Origin: Sphingomonas sp. R647 | GTDB lineage: Bacteria; Pseudomonadota; Alphaproteobacteria; Sphingomonadales; Sphingomonadaceae | Assembly: GCF_020177055.1 (NCBI RefSeq) | Contig: NZ_JAIQXT010000004.1 | Coordinates: 1-64,000 of the forward strand | Length of the DNA stretch: 64,000 nt | Reading direction: 5' to 3' | In this document: piece by piece, positions 1-9,287 of the stretch | How positions within the stretch are numbered: the stretch's first letter is position 1 | How the letters are laid out: the number at the start of each line of letters is the position of its first letter | Program-made: the position numbers and the translations under genes | Notes under the pieces: generated by a model | Seen by the model: only the letters and a program-made list of their open reading frames with translations | Database searches by the model: none | What the model was told of the DNA's origin: nothing

Positions 1-59
1 CCGGCCACCCATAGAATACACTGTCGTTGGGTGGCCGGGTGGGGGAGCGGGCCGGTGCC
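1..59. repeat. Right portion of a long intergenic palindrome (family A), cut by the window edge
   Basis: The arms CCGGCCACCC (1-10) and GGGTGGCCGG (29-38) are complementary around a loop that begins ATAGAATAC. The sequence then continues GTGGGGGAGCGGGCCGGTGCC. The same arms, loop start and flank recur at 55785-55864, where the whole palindrome is visible. Here the outer left arm would lie before base 1. Confidence 0.8.
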
Positions 60-61
60 GC

Positions 62-78
62 GTTCAGCGCAGCTGAAC
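62..78. other. Small hairpin upstream of the HerA-like gene
   Basis: GTTCAG (62-67) and CTGAAC (73-78) form a 6-bp stem with loop CGCAG. There is no T-tract, so it is not a convincing terminator. It lies 80 bases before the HerA-like start and could be an operator or a remnant of the adjacent palindrome. Confidence 0.35.
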
Positions 79-157
79 ACAAAACCGGCGCACCAACCAC
101 TTCTTTACTCCCACTCAGTAGAAACACCCTGTTTTGCAGGGGGAGCAACACCGCGTG

Positions 158-1831
158 ATGAGTGAAGACATGGGCGGCCAGCGATTCGACCGTATCCGTC
201 CGGCCTCCGAAGCCAGCGACCAGTCCGGCGCCGCAACGGCGCACGGCATCGGCGCGGTGTCGGCGATCGGCGGCGCGTCGAGTGAGGTCGTGTTCGACAT
301 GGCGGCGCTTGAAACGCTGGCCACCAGCGCCGATCCGGCGGTTGCGGGGGCGGGCACGGTGGGCAGCCAGATCAAGCTGCGCGCGGGCAGCAGCTGGCTG
401 ATCGCCAATGTCCGCGCGCTGCGCCTCGACACGCGCAGCGACACGGTGATCGCGCAGGTCGATTTCCTCGGCGAGGGCGACGAGGAAAAGCTCACCGGCA
501 AGCTCTACAGCTTCCGCCGCGGCGTCACCCGCTATCCGGTGCCCGGCACCCCGGTGTTCCCGGTCTCGACCGCAGACCTCAAGCAGATCTACGCCGCCGA
601 CGACCGCGCACATATCGAGGTCGGCAATGTCTATCCGACCAAGGACATCCGCGCCGCGCTCTATATCGATGCGATGCTGGGCAAGCATTTCGCGCTGCTC
701 GGATCGACCGGTACCGGCAAGTCGACCGCCGCCGCGCTGATCCTCCACCGCATCTGTGAGCTCGCGCCGCAGGGCCATGTCGTGATGATCGACCCGCACG
801 GCGAATATTCCGCCGCGTTCAAGACCAATGGCGCGCTGTTCGACGTGTCCAACCTCGCCATGCCCTACTGGCTGATGAACTTCGAGGAACATTGTGAGGT
901 GTTCCTAACCACCCAGGGGTCGGACCGACAGATTGACGGCGACATCCTCGCGCGCTGCATCCTGATGGCCAAGCAGAAGAACCGGCTCGCCGCCGAGTTC
1001 GGCAAGCTGACCGTCGATGCGCCGATCCCGTATCTGCTGTCGGACCTGACCCAGATCCTTCAGCTCGAGATGGGCAAGATGGACAAGGCGACCGACACCG
1101 CCCCCTATCTGCGCCTCAAGGGCAAGATCGACGAGATCAAGGCAGACCCGCGCTACACCTTCATGTTCAGCGGCATGCTGGTGTCGGACACGATGGCGAG
1201 CTTCATTTCGCGCATCTTCCGCCTGCCCGGCGACGGCAAGCCGATCTCGATCATCGACGTGTCGGGCGTGCCGAGCGAGATCACCAGCGTCGTCGTCGCG
1301 GTGCTCAGCCGCATGGTGTTCGACTATGCGATCTGGTCGCGCGGCGAGGCGCAGCGCCCGATCCTGCTGGTGTGCGAAGAGGCGCACCGCTACGTGCCCA
1401 ACGAGCGCAACGCTGACGGATCGTCAGTCGGCCGCATCCTCAGCCGCATCGCCAAGGAAGGTCGTAAGTACGGCGTGTCGCTCGGCCTGATTACCCAGCG
1501 GCCGTCGGATCTGGCCGAAGGCGTGCTGTCGCAATGCGGTACGATCATCTCGATGCGCCTCAACAACGACCGTGACCAGGCGTTCGTGCGTGCGGCGATG
1601 CCCGAAGGCGCACGCGGCTTCCTCGACGCGATTCCCGCGCTGCGCAACCGCGAATGCATCATGGTCGGCGAAGGCGTCGCCACCCCGGTCCGCGTCGCAT
1701 TCGACGCGCTCGAGGAAAACAAGCGCCCGGCTTCGGGCGACCCGCTCTTCTCCGAACTGTGGCGGCACATCGGCGGGGAGGACCAAATCCTCGACCGCAC
1801 CATCCGCCGCTGGCGCGCGCAGGGGCGGTAG
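158..1831 (+). CDS. HerA-like DUF87 ATPase / DNA translocase
   Basis: This 557-residue protein has a HerA/FtsK-type P-loop ATPase core. Walker A is GSTGTGKST at residues 182-190 and a Walker B-like segment ILLVCEEAHRY lies at about 402-412. The first ~150 residues fit the small beta-barrel (HAS-barrel) that precedes the motor in HerA proteins. HerA hexamers move along DNA and usually work with the NurA nuclease in end resection, but no nurA is next to it, so the bacterial role is uncertain. ATG 158 was chosen because AGGGGGAG lies 12 bases upstream; GTG 155 or TTG 134 are possible. The gene is monocistronic and converges on the LamG gene across a perfect 24-bp inverted repeat. Confidence 0.88.
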   Translation: MSEDMGGQRFDRIRPASEASDQSGAATAHGIGAVSAIGGASSEVVFDMAALETLATSADPAVAGAGTVGSQIKLRAGSSWLIANVRALRLDTRSDTVIAQVDFLGEGDEEKLTGKLYSFRRGVTRYPVPGTPVFPVSTADLKQIYAADDRAHIEVGNVYPTKDIRAALYIDAMLGKHFALLGSTGTGKSTAAALILHRICELAPQGHVVMIDPHGEYSAAFKTNGALFDVSNLAMPYWLMNFEEHCEVFLTTQGSDRQIDGDILARCILMAKQKNRLAAEFGKLTVDAPIPYLLSDLTQILQLEMGKMDKATDTAPYLRLKGKIDEIKADPRYTFMFSGMLVSDTMASFISRIFRLPGDGKPISIIDVSGVPSEITSVVVAVLSRMVFDYAIWSRGEAQRPILLVCEEAHRYVPNERNADGSSVGRILSRIAKEGRKYGVSLGLITQRPSDLAEGVLSQCGTIISMRLNNDRDQAFVRAAMPEGARGFLDAIPALRNRECIMVGEGVATPVRVAFDALEENKRPASGDPLFSELWRHIGGEDQILDRTIRRWRAQGR

Positions 1832-1850
1832 AAAAGCCCCGTCCTCACCC

Positions 1851-1942
1851 CCGCGAAAGCGGGGGCCCATCTCCCGGACCATCCCCCTAACGCACCGGGG
1901 CGTTGTGCCGATCATGTTGGAGATGGGCCCCCGCTTTCGCGG
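1851..1942. repeat. Intergenic inverted repeat with perfect 24-bp arms (family B)
   Basis: The arm at 1851-1874 begins CCGCGAAAGCGGGGGCCC. It is exactly complementary to the arm at 1919-1942, which ends CCCGCTTTCGCGG. The left arm also contains its own small hairpin, CCGC-GAAA-GCGG. The element fills the space between two convergent genes, so it could end transcription on both strands although it lacks a U-tract. It looks like a member of a dispersed palindrome class. Confidence 0.85.
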
Positions 1943-1957
1943 AGGTGACGCTTTGGG

Positions 1958-2644
1958 TCAGCGCGGAACCTGCAGCACGTACCGCTCAGGCTCCAGTGCC
2001 ACCCCACGCGTAAACGCCGCGCTGCGCACCGCGCCGTTGAACGGGTTCACCGCATTCATCCGCATCCCCACCGACGCCACACCCGGCGCCTGCGATACAA
2101 AAGCCAGCTCGGCCCGCGCCTGCTCAACCCCGTTGACGAACGCGCGATAGACCCGCCCGTCATAGCTTTGCGCGACATGGTGCCAGCGCCCGACCGGCCA
2201 GCGCTTGGCGGCATCGATCAGCGGCGCGCGATAGCCGGGGCCGAGCAGGAAGGTGTCGAGCCACCACTCACTCCCCTCGGTGCGGATTTCGAATAGCATC
2301 CGCTGCCCGTCCTTCGCGGTCGATGCGGAACCGTCGCCGCTTTCAAGGTGGAACCAGCGCTGCTCGAACGCCCCGCCATCGGGCCGGAACAGCGCCTCGA
2401 ACGTAAAGCGCGGCGTGCCCGCGAGCGGGTGGCGCGGGATCAGCAGCCGGTCGCGTACCCCGTCGAACAACACCGCCTTGCCCAGCGGGCTGTCGATCAG
2501 CTTGGGCGCACCCTCAATGCGCGGCGTCAGCCCGCCGATGCGCTTGAGCGAGTCGAATTTCCAGATCTCGGCACGGGGTTTCGCAAGTGCAGGCGCAACC
2601 CCGGCGATGGCCGCCGCCGCGATCAGCGTCCGGCGCGCAATCAC
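1958..2644 (-). CDS. Exported LamG / concanavalin-like domain protein
   Basis: This 228-residue protein begins MIARRTLIAAAAIAGVAPALA, an export signal with a twin arginine, so Tat or Sec export is likely. The mature part fits a LamG-like jelly-roll fold: a stretch around ALFRPDGG, then GRWHHVAQSYDGRVYRAFVNG at about residues 150-175, which is the usual LamG_3 pattern. No catalytic residues are evident, so a carbohydrate- or surface-binding role is the best guess. Its start overlaps the stop of the M23 peptidase gene by 4 bases (ATGA), so the two are co-transcribed and it may act at the cell envelope with that enzyme. Confidence 0.7.
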   Translation of the reverse strand: MIARRTLIAAAAIAGVAPALAKPRAEIWKFDSLKRIGGLTPRIEGAPKLIDSPLGKAVLFDGVRDRLLIPRHPLAGTPRFTFEALFRPDGGAFEQRWFHLESGDGSASTAKDGQRMLFEIRTEGSEWWLDTFLLGPGYRAPLIDAAKRWPVGRWHHVAQSYDGRVYRAFVNGVEQARAELAFVSQAPGVASVGMRMNAVNPFNGAVRSAAFTRGVALEPERYVLQVPR

Positions 2645-4146
2645 TCCGCGTCGTCGGTCTTGGCTGGCTTGCCCCGCGTCCCGCCGACCGGCACCGCCAG
2701 CAACTGCGCCAGCTTCGACTTGAACGCGCGCAGGTCATTGCCGCCCAGTTGCTGGACGACCGAGAAGGACACCGAACGCGGGTTGATCGCAACGCCGTTG
2801 CGATAGAGTTCGTAGTGCAGATGCGGCCCGGTCGAAATGCCGGTCGATCCGACATAGCCGATCACCTGACCCCGGCTGACCCGCTGGCCGCCGCGCACCG
2901 CGATCCGGCTCATATGGCCATAGCCGGTGCCCATCCCGCCGCTATGGTTCAGCCGCACGAAATTGCCATAGCCGCCATTGCGCCCGGCGAACGCGACCAC
3001 GCCATCATTGGCGGCGCGGATCGGCGCGCCATGGCCCGCCGCGATGTCGAGCCCCTTGTGCATCCGGGTAAAGCGCAGCACCGGATGGCGGCGCAGGCCA
3101 AAGCCCGAGCTGATCCGGCCCGATGCCGGCATCGCCATCGTGCCCTTGCGCTCGCCCTTGCCGGCGCCGTCATACCAGCTGACCTTGCCGTCCTCTTCCC
3201 AGCGCAGCAGCTGGACCTTGCCCGACCCGCCGCCATTAAGGCCCGCGTACAGCAAATTGCCCAGCTGCACTTCACCGGTCGCGGCGCGTGCCTGTTCGAC
3301 GATGATATCGAACTCCGCATCCGACCCGACCCGGCCGATCGGCATGCGGGTGGCGATCGAACGGATATAGGCCTCAACCGCGCGCGACGGCGCACCGGCG
3401 GCACGTGCCGAACGGTACAGGCTCTCCCCCACCCGCCCGCGAATGCGCAGTGGGGTATGATCGACCGCGATCGGAATTTCGTTGAGCGCAAGGCCGGTGG
3501 GCGTGCGCACCAGCTCGAGGCTGAGGTCGAAGCGCGCACGGAACGCCAGCTTCTCCAGCGGGCGCGGCGCTGATTTGTCGACCCGGCGACCAAGCGTCAG
3601 GTCAAGCTGGGTGCCCGACTTCAGATCGCCCAGCGCCATCGCGCCACCGATCAGGTCGGCGGCGGTTGCGGCCTCGCCATTGGCGACGCCCGCACGCGCC
3701 AGCGCAGCCTGCAGCCCGCTGCCCGAACCCAGCGTCACGCTGTGCTGAATGATCGGGCGTTCGGGCGTATCGGAGAGGCTGGACACCAGCCGGTTGGCGG
3801 CCAGCCGCGTGCCGGTGACGCCACCCTTGTCGAGCGGAGCGATCGACTGGGCGCGCATCAGATCGGCGCTCGCCGCCTGCGCTGATGGGACACTACCGAA
3901 AATCGGACGCTCGAACCCCGGCGACAACAAATAGACAAAGGCGCACAGCCCGGCGCAGGTCGCTGCACCACGGAACCATTCACGGCTGCCGATGCGCGAC
4001 CCCAGATCCGGGATCAGCTCGAAATCGGGATAGCGTTCGCGGAAACGCTCGATCATGCCCGGCGTGCGCACATCGACGCCGCGCCCGAACGACAGCGCCG
4101 CCGCGCCGCCCGATTGTTCCAATCCATGATCGCTGCGCAGAAACAA
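2641..4146 (-). CDS. M23-family metallopeptidase, membrane-anchored
   Basis: This 501-residue protein has a short cytoplasmic part, one membrane segment at about residues 59-76, a long periplasmic region, and a C-terminal LytM/M23 domain. Zinc-site residues are visible: HKGLD near 363-367 and HLH near 442-444. M23 enzymes cut peptidoglycan cross-bridges or activate amidases during growth and division. The intact HxxxD and HxH motifs argue for an active endopeptidase rather than an EnvC-like activator. It is first in a two-gene operon with the LamG protein. The 231 bases upstream, shared with the divergent helicase, hold an AT-rich stretch near 4210-4245 that may contain the promoter. Confidence 0.88.
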   Translation of the reverse strand: MFLRSDHGLEQSGGAAALSFGRGVDVRTPGMIERFRERYPDFELIPDLGSRIGSREWFRGAATCAGLCAFVYLLSPGFERPIFGSVPSAQAASADLMRAQSIAPLDKGGVTGTRLAANRLVSSLSDTPERPIIQHSVTLGSGSGLQAALARAGVANGEAATAADLIGGAMALGDLKSGTQLDLTLGRRVDKSAPRPLEKLAFRARFDLSLELVRTPTGLALNEIPIAVDHTPLRIRGRVGESLYRSARAAGAPSRAVEAYIRSIATRMPIGRVGSDAEFDIIVEQARAATGEVQLGNLLYAGLNGGGSGKVQLLRWEEDGKVSWYDGAGKGERKGTMAMPASGRISSGFGLRRHPVLRFTRMHKGLDIAAGHGAPIRAANDGVVAFAGRNGGYGNFVRLNHSGGMGTGYGHMSRIAVRGGQRVSRGQVIGYVGSTGISTGPHLHYELYRNGVAINPRSVSFSVVQQLGGNDLRAFKSKLAQLLAVPVGGTRGKPAKTDDAE

Positions 4147-4377
4147 GGCGCGCTGCCCCCACTCACAATCGTTTGAACGAATTGCCGTTCCCCCGGCCTC
4201 GGCCCGAACGGTTGTGGATAGTATATGCTAAAGTCAAATTAAGCAGGTCGGAGTCGCGCTGGTCTTGCGGCGAATCGTGCCGGTGCGGGGACGGGGCGTG
4301 TTATTAACCGAAAACGCCAGCGAAACCCGCGCGCTGTGCCTTGCGCAGCGGTCGAGTCGGGGCAATCTTGTCAGGCG

Positions 4378-6864
4378 ATGATGCGTTCCCCGAACAGCCC
4401 GGTCACTGCGGTGCTCGGCCCCACCAACACCGGCAAGACGCATCTCGCGATCGAGCGGATGGCGGCGCATTCGAGCGGCATCATCGGCTTCCCGCTGCGG
4501 CTGCTGGCACGCGAAGTCTATGACCGCCTCGTCGCGATCAAGGGGCCGAAGGAAGTGGCTCTGGTCACTGGCGAGGAGCGCATCGTTCCCCCCGGCGCAC
4601 GCTGGTTCCTGTGCACAGCGGAATCGATGCCGCTCGACCGCGAGGTGTCGTTCGTCGCGCTCGACGAGGGGCAGCTCGGTGCCGATCCCGAACGCGGCCA
4701 TGTCTTCACCGACCGCATCCTGCGCGCGCGCGGCCGCGACGAAACGATGATCCTGGGATCCGACAGCCTGCGCCCGGTGCTGCGCAAGCTCGTCCCCGAA
4801 GCCGAGATCGTCACCCGCCCACGCTTTTCGACGCTCAGCTATGCCGGCGCGAAGAAGCTCTCGCGCCTGCCCAAACGCTCCGCCATCGTGGCGTTCAGCG
4901 CGGAGGAGGTTTACGCCGTCGCCGAAGCGCTGCGGCGATTGCGCGGTGGTGCGGCGGTGGTGATGGGCGCGCTGTCCCCCCGCACCCGCAACGCCCAGGT
5001 CGCGATGTTTCAGGCGGGCGAGGTCGATTATCTCGTCGCCACCGATGCGATCGGCATGGGCCTCAACCTCGACGTGCATCACGTCGCCTTTGCCAGCCTC
5101 AACAAGTTCGACGGCCGCCGCCAGCGCCGCCTGACCGTCGCCGAAATGGCGCAGATCGCCGGACGCGCCGGTCGCCACCAGCGCGACGGCACCTTCGGCG
5201 CATTGGTCGAGGAAGGCCCCGGCGCGTTCACGCCGGAAGAGATCGCGGCGATCGAGGGGCATCGCGTCCCCCCGCTCGAGCATCTCTATTGGCGCGAGGG
5301 CGAGCCCGAGCTCACCAGCATCGACGCACTGATCGCCAGCCTTGAGCGCAAGCCGGACCATATGATGCTCCGCGCCGCGCCCGAGGCGACCGACCTGATG
5401 GTGCTCAAGCGCCTCGCCGCCGAGGATTGGGTGCGCGACCGCGTGCGCTCGCCCCGCGCGGTCGCGCGGCTCTGGGCGGCGTGCGGCCTGCCCGATTTCC
5501 GCAAGCTCGGCCTCGATCCGCACACCCGCTTCGTGTCGCGCGTGTTCCGGCACTTGAGCGAAGCGCGCGGCCACATCCCGCACACCTGGTTCGCCGACGA
5601 GATCGCGCGGCTCGACCGCGTCGATGGCGATGTCGAAAGCATCGCCGGGCGCATCGCCGCCGCACGCAGCTGGGCCTATATCGCGCACCGCGCCGACTGG
5701 CTCGACGACCCCGCGCACTGGGCCGACCGCACCCGCGCGCTGGAAGAAAAGCTGTCCGACGCGCTCCACGCCAGCCTCACCCAGCGTTTCGTCGACAAGC
5801 GCACCACCGTGCTGCTGCGCCAGATCGGCGCCGATGCCTCGCACCTACCCGTCGTGATCGGGGCCGAGGGCGAGGTGACGGTCGAGGACCACCCGCTCGG
5901 CCAGCTGCGCGGCTTCCATTTCGAAGTCTCGCCCGATGCGCGCGCCGTCGACAAGCGCATGCTGCTCGCCGCCGCCGAAAAGGGCCTCGCCCCCGAACTG
6001 CGCCGCCGCGCCGCCGCACTCGCCGACGCACCCGACGACGCGCTGTCGCGGGTCGGCGCGGAGGTGCATTGGCAGGGGTCGCGCGTCGCGCATCTCGATG
6101 CGACCGCCAATCCGCTGCGCCCCGCGATCCGGCTGTGCCGCACGCTCGACGTGCTGAACCCGCGTGAGCGCAATGCGGCGCTGGCACGCATCGCCGCCTG
6201 GCTCGACGCGCGCATCGTCGCCGACCTGCCCGACCTCGCCACACTCGACGCGCTCAGCCGCGATGCTGCTGCGGGCAGCCGCGTCCGCGCACTCGCCGGG
6301 CTGCTCGTCCAGGCCGGCGGACTGATGCCGCGCCGCGCCGCCGGGGCGCTGGTCGAGGCACTGGACCCGGACGACCGCAAGCGGCTGCGCAAGGCCGGCA
6401 TCGTCATCGGCACGCTCGACCTGTTCATGCCGGGCCTGCTCAAGCCCCGCGCCGCCGCTGCGCGTCGCGCGCTGCTGAACCTTGGCGATGGCGCGACTGA
6501 GGGCGCGAGCGTCCTCCACCGCACCGCGCCCGGAGCATCGCTCGACCATGGCTATCGCCCGCTGGGGCAACAGGCGGTGCGCATCGACCTTGCCGAGCGC
6601 ATCGCTCGCGCCGCGCATGACGCGCGCAAGGGGCGCACCCCCTTCACCCCCGATCCCGCACTCGCCACCTCGATGGGCCTCACCCCCGACACGCTCGCCC
6701 GGCTGATGGCGCAGCTCGGCTTTCAGGGGCTGCGCGGGCGTGAGGGCCAGCCGCAGCGCTGGGTGTGGAAGGGGCTGACCCCACTCGCCAAGCCCAAGCC
6801 GCCGCCGCGCGATACCTCGATGGGCCATGCCTTTGCCAAGCTGGTCGCGCTGACCGATGACTGA
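4378..6864 (+). CDS. SUV3-like DExH-box RNA helicase
   Basis: This 828-residue superfamily 2 helicase resembles mitochondrial SUV3. Seen motifs are GPTNTGKTH (motif I, residues 14-22), LDEGQL (motif II), TDAIGMGLNLDV (motif V) and QIAGRAGRH (motif VI). The C-terminal half is long, and near residues 740-800 it has a short TPFTPDPALATSMGL segment typical of alphaproteobacterial members. SUV3 proteins unwind RNA for degradation; a role in RNA turnover here is inferred from family. ATG 4378 fits best because the P-loop then begins ~14 residues in; GTG 4336 would add 14 unconserved residues. It overlaps the S4-domain gene by 8 bases, and that partner also looks RNA-binding. Confidence 0.87.
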   Translation: MMRSPNSPVTAVLGPTNTGKTHLAIERMAAHSSGIIGFPLRLLAREVYDRLVAIKGPKEVALVTGEERIVPPGARWFLCTAESMPLDREVSFVALDEGQLGADPERGHVFTDRILRARGRDETMILGSDSLRPVLRKLVPEAEIVTRPRFSTLSYAGAKKLSRLPKRSAIVAFSAEEVYAVAEALRRLRGGAAVVMGALSPRTRNAQVAMFQAGEVDYLVATDAIGMGLNLDVHHVAFASLNKFDGRRQRRLTVAEMAQIAGRAGRHQRDGTFGALVEEGPGAFTPEEIAAIEGHRVPPLEHLYWREGEPELTSIDALIASLERKPDHMMLRAAPEATDLMVLKRLAAEDWVRDRVRSPRAVARLWAACGLPDFRKLGLDPHTRFVSRVFRHLSEARGHIPHTWFADEIARLDRVDGDVESIAGRIAAARSWAYIAHRADWLDDPAHWADRTRALEEKLSDALHASLTQRFVDKRTTVLLRQIGADASHLPVVIGAEGEVTVEDHPLGQLRGFHFEVSPDARAVDKRMLLAAAEKGLAPELRRRAAALADAPDDALSRVGAEVHWQGSRVAHLDATANPLRPAIRLCRTLDVLNPRERNAALARIAAWLDARIVADLPDLATLDALSRDAAAGSRVRALAGLLVQAGGLMPRRAAGALVEALDPDDRKRLRKAGIVIGTLDLFMPGLLKPRAAAARRALLNLGDGATEGASVLHRTAPGASLDHGYRPLGQQAVRIDLAERIARAAHDARKGRTPFTPDPALATSMGLTPDTLARLMAQLGFQGLRGREGQPQRWVWKGLTPLAKPKPPPRDTSMGHAFAKLVALTDD

Positions 6865-7150
6865 CCCCGCCGCCATGCGGCTCGACCGCTTCCTGTGGTG
6901 GTCGCGCCTGTCCGCGTCGCGCAACTTCGCGCGCGCGCTCGCCGAATCCGGACATTTGCGGATCGATGGCCGCCGGGTCGAGCGCGCGCATCTGCCGGTG
7001 CGGCCCGGCAACATCCTCGCCTTTGTGGCGCATGGCGGGCGGGTGCGCGTGGTGCGGGTCGATGCGCTGCCGCATCGTCGCGGCCCACCGGCCGAGGCTC
7101 AGGGCTGCTACACCGAACTGACCCCCGGCACCCCGTCCGACAAAGATTGA
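6857..7150 (+). CDS. S4-domain RNA-binding protein, Hsp15-like
   Basis: This 97-residue protein is mostly one S4 RNA-binding fold: MRLDRFLWWSRLSASRNFAR at residues 7-26, then SGHLRIDGRRVERAHLPVRPG. That is the Hsp15/RlmN-associated S4 pattern. Hsp15 binds stalled 50S subunits that carry peptidyl-tRNA. The gene overlaps the helicase stop by 8 bases, so the two are translated together and may act on the same RNA. The C-terminal tail (about residues 80-97) is polar and not part of the fold. Confidence 0.82.
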   Translation: MTDPAAMRLDRFLWWSRLSASRNFARALAESGHLRIDGRRVERAHLPVRPGNILAFVAHGGRVRVVRVDALPHRRGPPAEAQGCYTELTPGTPSDKD

Positions 7151-7256
7151 GAATGTCTCGCAGAAAGCGCGTCTAGATTGACGTTGTGGAGAGGCTTGCA
7201 TAGCAGATGGTGAAAGAACACCGCCCGCCTGGGGCGCATGAGGGGCCGAACCTGCC

Positions 7257-7598
7257 ATGACCTATGTCGTCACCGACGCCTGCATCCGCTGCAAATATAT
7301 GGACTGCGTCGAGGTGTGCCCGGTCGACTGCTTCTATGAGGGCGAGAATATGCTCGTCATCAACCCGAGCGAATGCATCGATTGCGGCGTGTGCGAGCCC
7401 GAATGCCCGGCCGAGGCGATCCTGCCCGACACCGAGAGCGGGCTGGAGCATTGGCTCGAACTGAACAACACCTTCTCCGCGCAATGGCCCAACGTCACAC
7501 GCAACGCCGGGCAGACCCCCGAAGACGCCGACGCGCACAAGGGCGAAGAGGGCAAGTACGAGAAGTATTTCTCGCCCGAGCCCGGCGCGGGGGATTGA
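7257..7598 (+). CDS. fdxA: Seven-iron ferredoxin FdxA
   Basis: This 113-residue protein has the N-terminal cluster pattern of 7Fe ferredoxins: cysteines at 9, 12, 17 and 21, then [11 protein letters not shown] at residues 40-50. These ligate one 3Fe-4S and one 4Fe-4S centre. The acidic C-terminal half, with [16 protein letters not shown], is the usual FdxA extension. It transfers electrons at low potential; the partner is not evident. It stands alone between the S4-protein gene and carD, with its own start after a weak GAGGGG ribosome site. Just downstream (7613-7630) is GCCGGT...ACCGGC, a 6-bp stem without a U-run. Confidence 0.95.
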   Translation: MTYVVTDACIRCKYMDCVEVCPVDCFYEGENMLVINPSECIDCGVCEPECPAEAILPDTESGLEHWLELNNTFSAQWPNVTRNAGQTPEDADAHKGEEGKYEKYFSPEPGAGD

Positions 7599-7872
7599 GG
7601 ATTTCAGGTCCGGCCGGTTGCCTCACCGGCTGAGACGCCAGCGTTTCATTCCACGCGACACGCCGTCGCGCGCCCACTCCGGGCGCGCGCGATTCCGGTG
7701 TGGTAATTTTATTGCATCTGTGTTAAACACCGCGTCGGACGCGAGGAATCGCGTTTCGGTACTGGAGACCGTGTTTGATTTGCCCCGACCCGGCTTCACC
7801 CGCCCGGTAACTGCACCGGGCCTGTGACGCAATCCCTTAGGGGCGCGAGTTCATAAGAAAGGCTTCCCGCAC

Positions 7873-8406
7873 ATGGCTGCCAAGGCGCTGTCCTTCGATG
7901 TCGGCGATTATGTCGTATACCCCAAGCACGGCGTGGGCCGTGTGATTGAGCTCCAGAAACAGGAAATCGCGGGCATGCAGCTTGAGCTGTACGTGCTCCG
8001 CTTCGAAAAAGAGAAAATGACCCTGCGCGTTCCGACCAACAAGGCGGAAAGCGTCGGCATGCGCAAGCTGTCGAGCGACAAGACGCTGCGTGAGGCGCTC
8101 GACACGCTCAAGGGCAAGCCCAAGGTCAAGCGCACCATGTGGTCGCGCCGCGCCCAGGAATATGAAGCGAAGATCAATTCGGGCGACCTGGTGTCGATCG
8201 CCGAAGTGGTCCGCGACCTGTTCCGCGCCGACGACCAGCCCGAGCAGAGCTATTCCGAACGCCAGATCTTCGAAGCCGCCGCCTCGCGCCTCGCGCGTGA
8301 GCTCGCCGCGATGGAGCAGATCGACGAAAAGGCTGCGCTGGAAAAGCTGCTTGAGATCCTGCGCGCCTCGGCCGCGATCTACAACAAGGAGAAGGCGAGC
8401 GCCTAA
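7873..8406 (+). CDS. carD: CarD/CdnL-family RNA polymerase-binding regulator
   Basis: This 177-residue protein has an N-terminal RNA polymerase interaction domain (about residues 8-65, with GDYVVYPKHGVGRVIE) and a helical DNA-binding C-terminal region. CarD/CdnL proteins bind the polymerase beta subunit and stabilise open complexes at rRNA and other housekeeping promoters. The length and order match alphaproteobacterial CdnL. The start ATG follows AGAAAGG at suitable spacing. It is a single-gene unit with a 274-base leader and a strong terminator at 8435-8460. Confidence 0.93.
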   Translation: MAAKALSFDVGDYVVYPKHGVGRVIELQKQEIAGMQLELYVLRFEKEKMTLRVPTNKAESVGMRKLSSDKTLREALDTLKGKPKVKRTMWSRRAQEYEAKINSGDLVSIAEVVRDLFRADDQPEQSYSERQIFEAAASRLARELAAMEQIDEKAALEKLLEILRASAAIYNKEKASA

Positions 8407-8434
8407 TCGCGCGACGCCGATCCGATAACGACAA

Positions 8435-8460
8435 GGGCGGTCCTGCGGGGCCGCCTTTTT
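8435..8460 (+). terminator. Rho-independent terminator of carD
   Basis: GGCGGTCC (8436-8443) pairs with GGGGCCGCC (ending 8455) around a UGCG loop closed by C-G, which is a UNCG-type tetraloop. Five T residues follow. The same stem and loop recur in the rpsD terminator at 53476-53506 read on the minus strand. Confidence 0.92.
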
Positions 8461-8519
8461 CATTTGCATGCGATATGTCGGGCGTGTATTATTAAACCAA
8501 TACACATGGGAGAGACCCG

Positions 8520-9248
8520 ATGAACTGCTTCCGCATCGCCCTTGTCGCCACCGCCGCGCTTTCACTGGCCGGCTGCAACTTCGCCGGCGGCATGAGCGGC
8601 GATGTCGTCCAGCCGAGCGGTCAGGGCGCCACGCTCAGCTTCCAGGTCGCAGACTTCACCGGCGTGTCGCTGCGCGGTGCCGACGATGTCGAGGTTCGCA
8701 CCGGCGCCTTCTCGGTCACGGCGGAGGGTGACAGCGCGCTGCTCGACCGGCTCGAAATCCGCAAGGATGGCAACACGCTGCGCATCGGGCGCAAGGATGG
8801 TGAGTGGAGCTGGGGCGGCGACAAGGGTGCGAAGATCATCGTCACCCTCCCCGCGCTCGCCAGCGCCGATATCGCCGGATCGGGCGATATGGCGATCGAC
8901 GCGGCCAAGGGCGATTTCGCGGGCGCGATTGCGGGCTCGGGCAACATGACGCTCGCCAGCATCGCCGGCGGCAAGGCCGATCTGTCGATCGCCGGATCGG
9001 GCGACATCAACATCGGCGGCGGCACCGCGAGCATGCTCGACGTGTCGATCGCCGGATCGGGCAATGTCGGCGCCGCGGGCCTCAAGGCGGGCACCGCCGA
9101 CATCTCTATCGCGGGCTCGGGCAATGTCCGCGCACAGGTCAGCGGCGCGGCCGACATCTCGCTGGTCGGATCGGGCGATGTCGAGCTGACCGGCGGCGCG
9201 AAATGCTCGGTCAGCAAGATGGGCTCGGGCGACGCGCGCTGTAGCTAA
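8520..9248 (+). CDS. GIN-domain (DUF2807) lipoprotein
   Basis: This 242-residue predicted lipoprotein has a signal ending LSLAGC with the lipid-modified Cys at 19. The rest is a DUF2807 (head GIN) beta-structure. From about residue 115 it carries at least six short repeats of the form IAGSGD or IAGSGN spaced ~20 residues, as in a right-handed beta-helix. Their DNA is also repetitive (ATCGCCGGATCGGGC recurs). The family is common on the surface of Bacteroidetes and Sphingomonads, and its function is unknown. GGGAGAG upstream supports ATG 8520. A second DUF2807 gene follows 39 bases later. Confidence 0.85.
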   Translation: MNCFRIALVATAALSLAGCNFAGGMSGDVVQPSGQGATLSFQVADFTGVSLRGADDVEVRTGAFSVTAEGDSALLDRLEIRKDGNTLRIGRKDGEWSWGGDKGAKIIVTLPALASADIAGSGDMAIDAAKGDFAGAIAGSGNMTLASIAGGKADLSIAGSGDINIGGGTASMLDVSIAGSGNVGAAGLKAGTADISIAGSGNVRAQVSGAADISLVGSGDVELTGGAKCSVSKMGSGDARCS

Positions 9249-9287
9249 AGCTTGCTTGGCGCGGGTCATCGGTGCGATGCCCGCGTG

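Noticed and set aside
8860..9240. Short repeated units resembling a CRISPR array
   Set aside because: They are in-frame protein repeats (G-S-G turns) with no constant spacer or cas genes.
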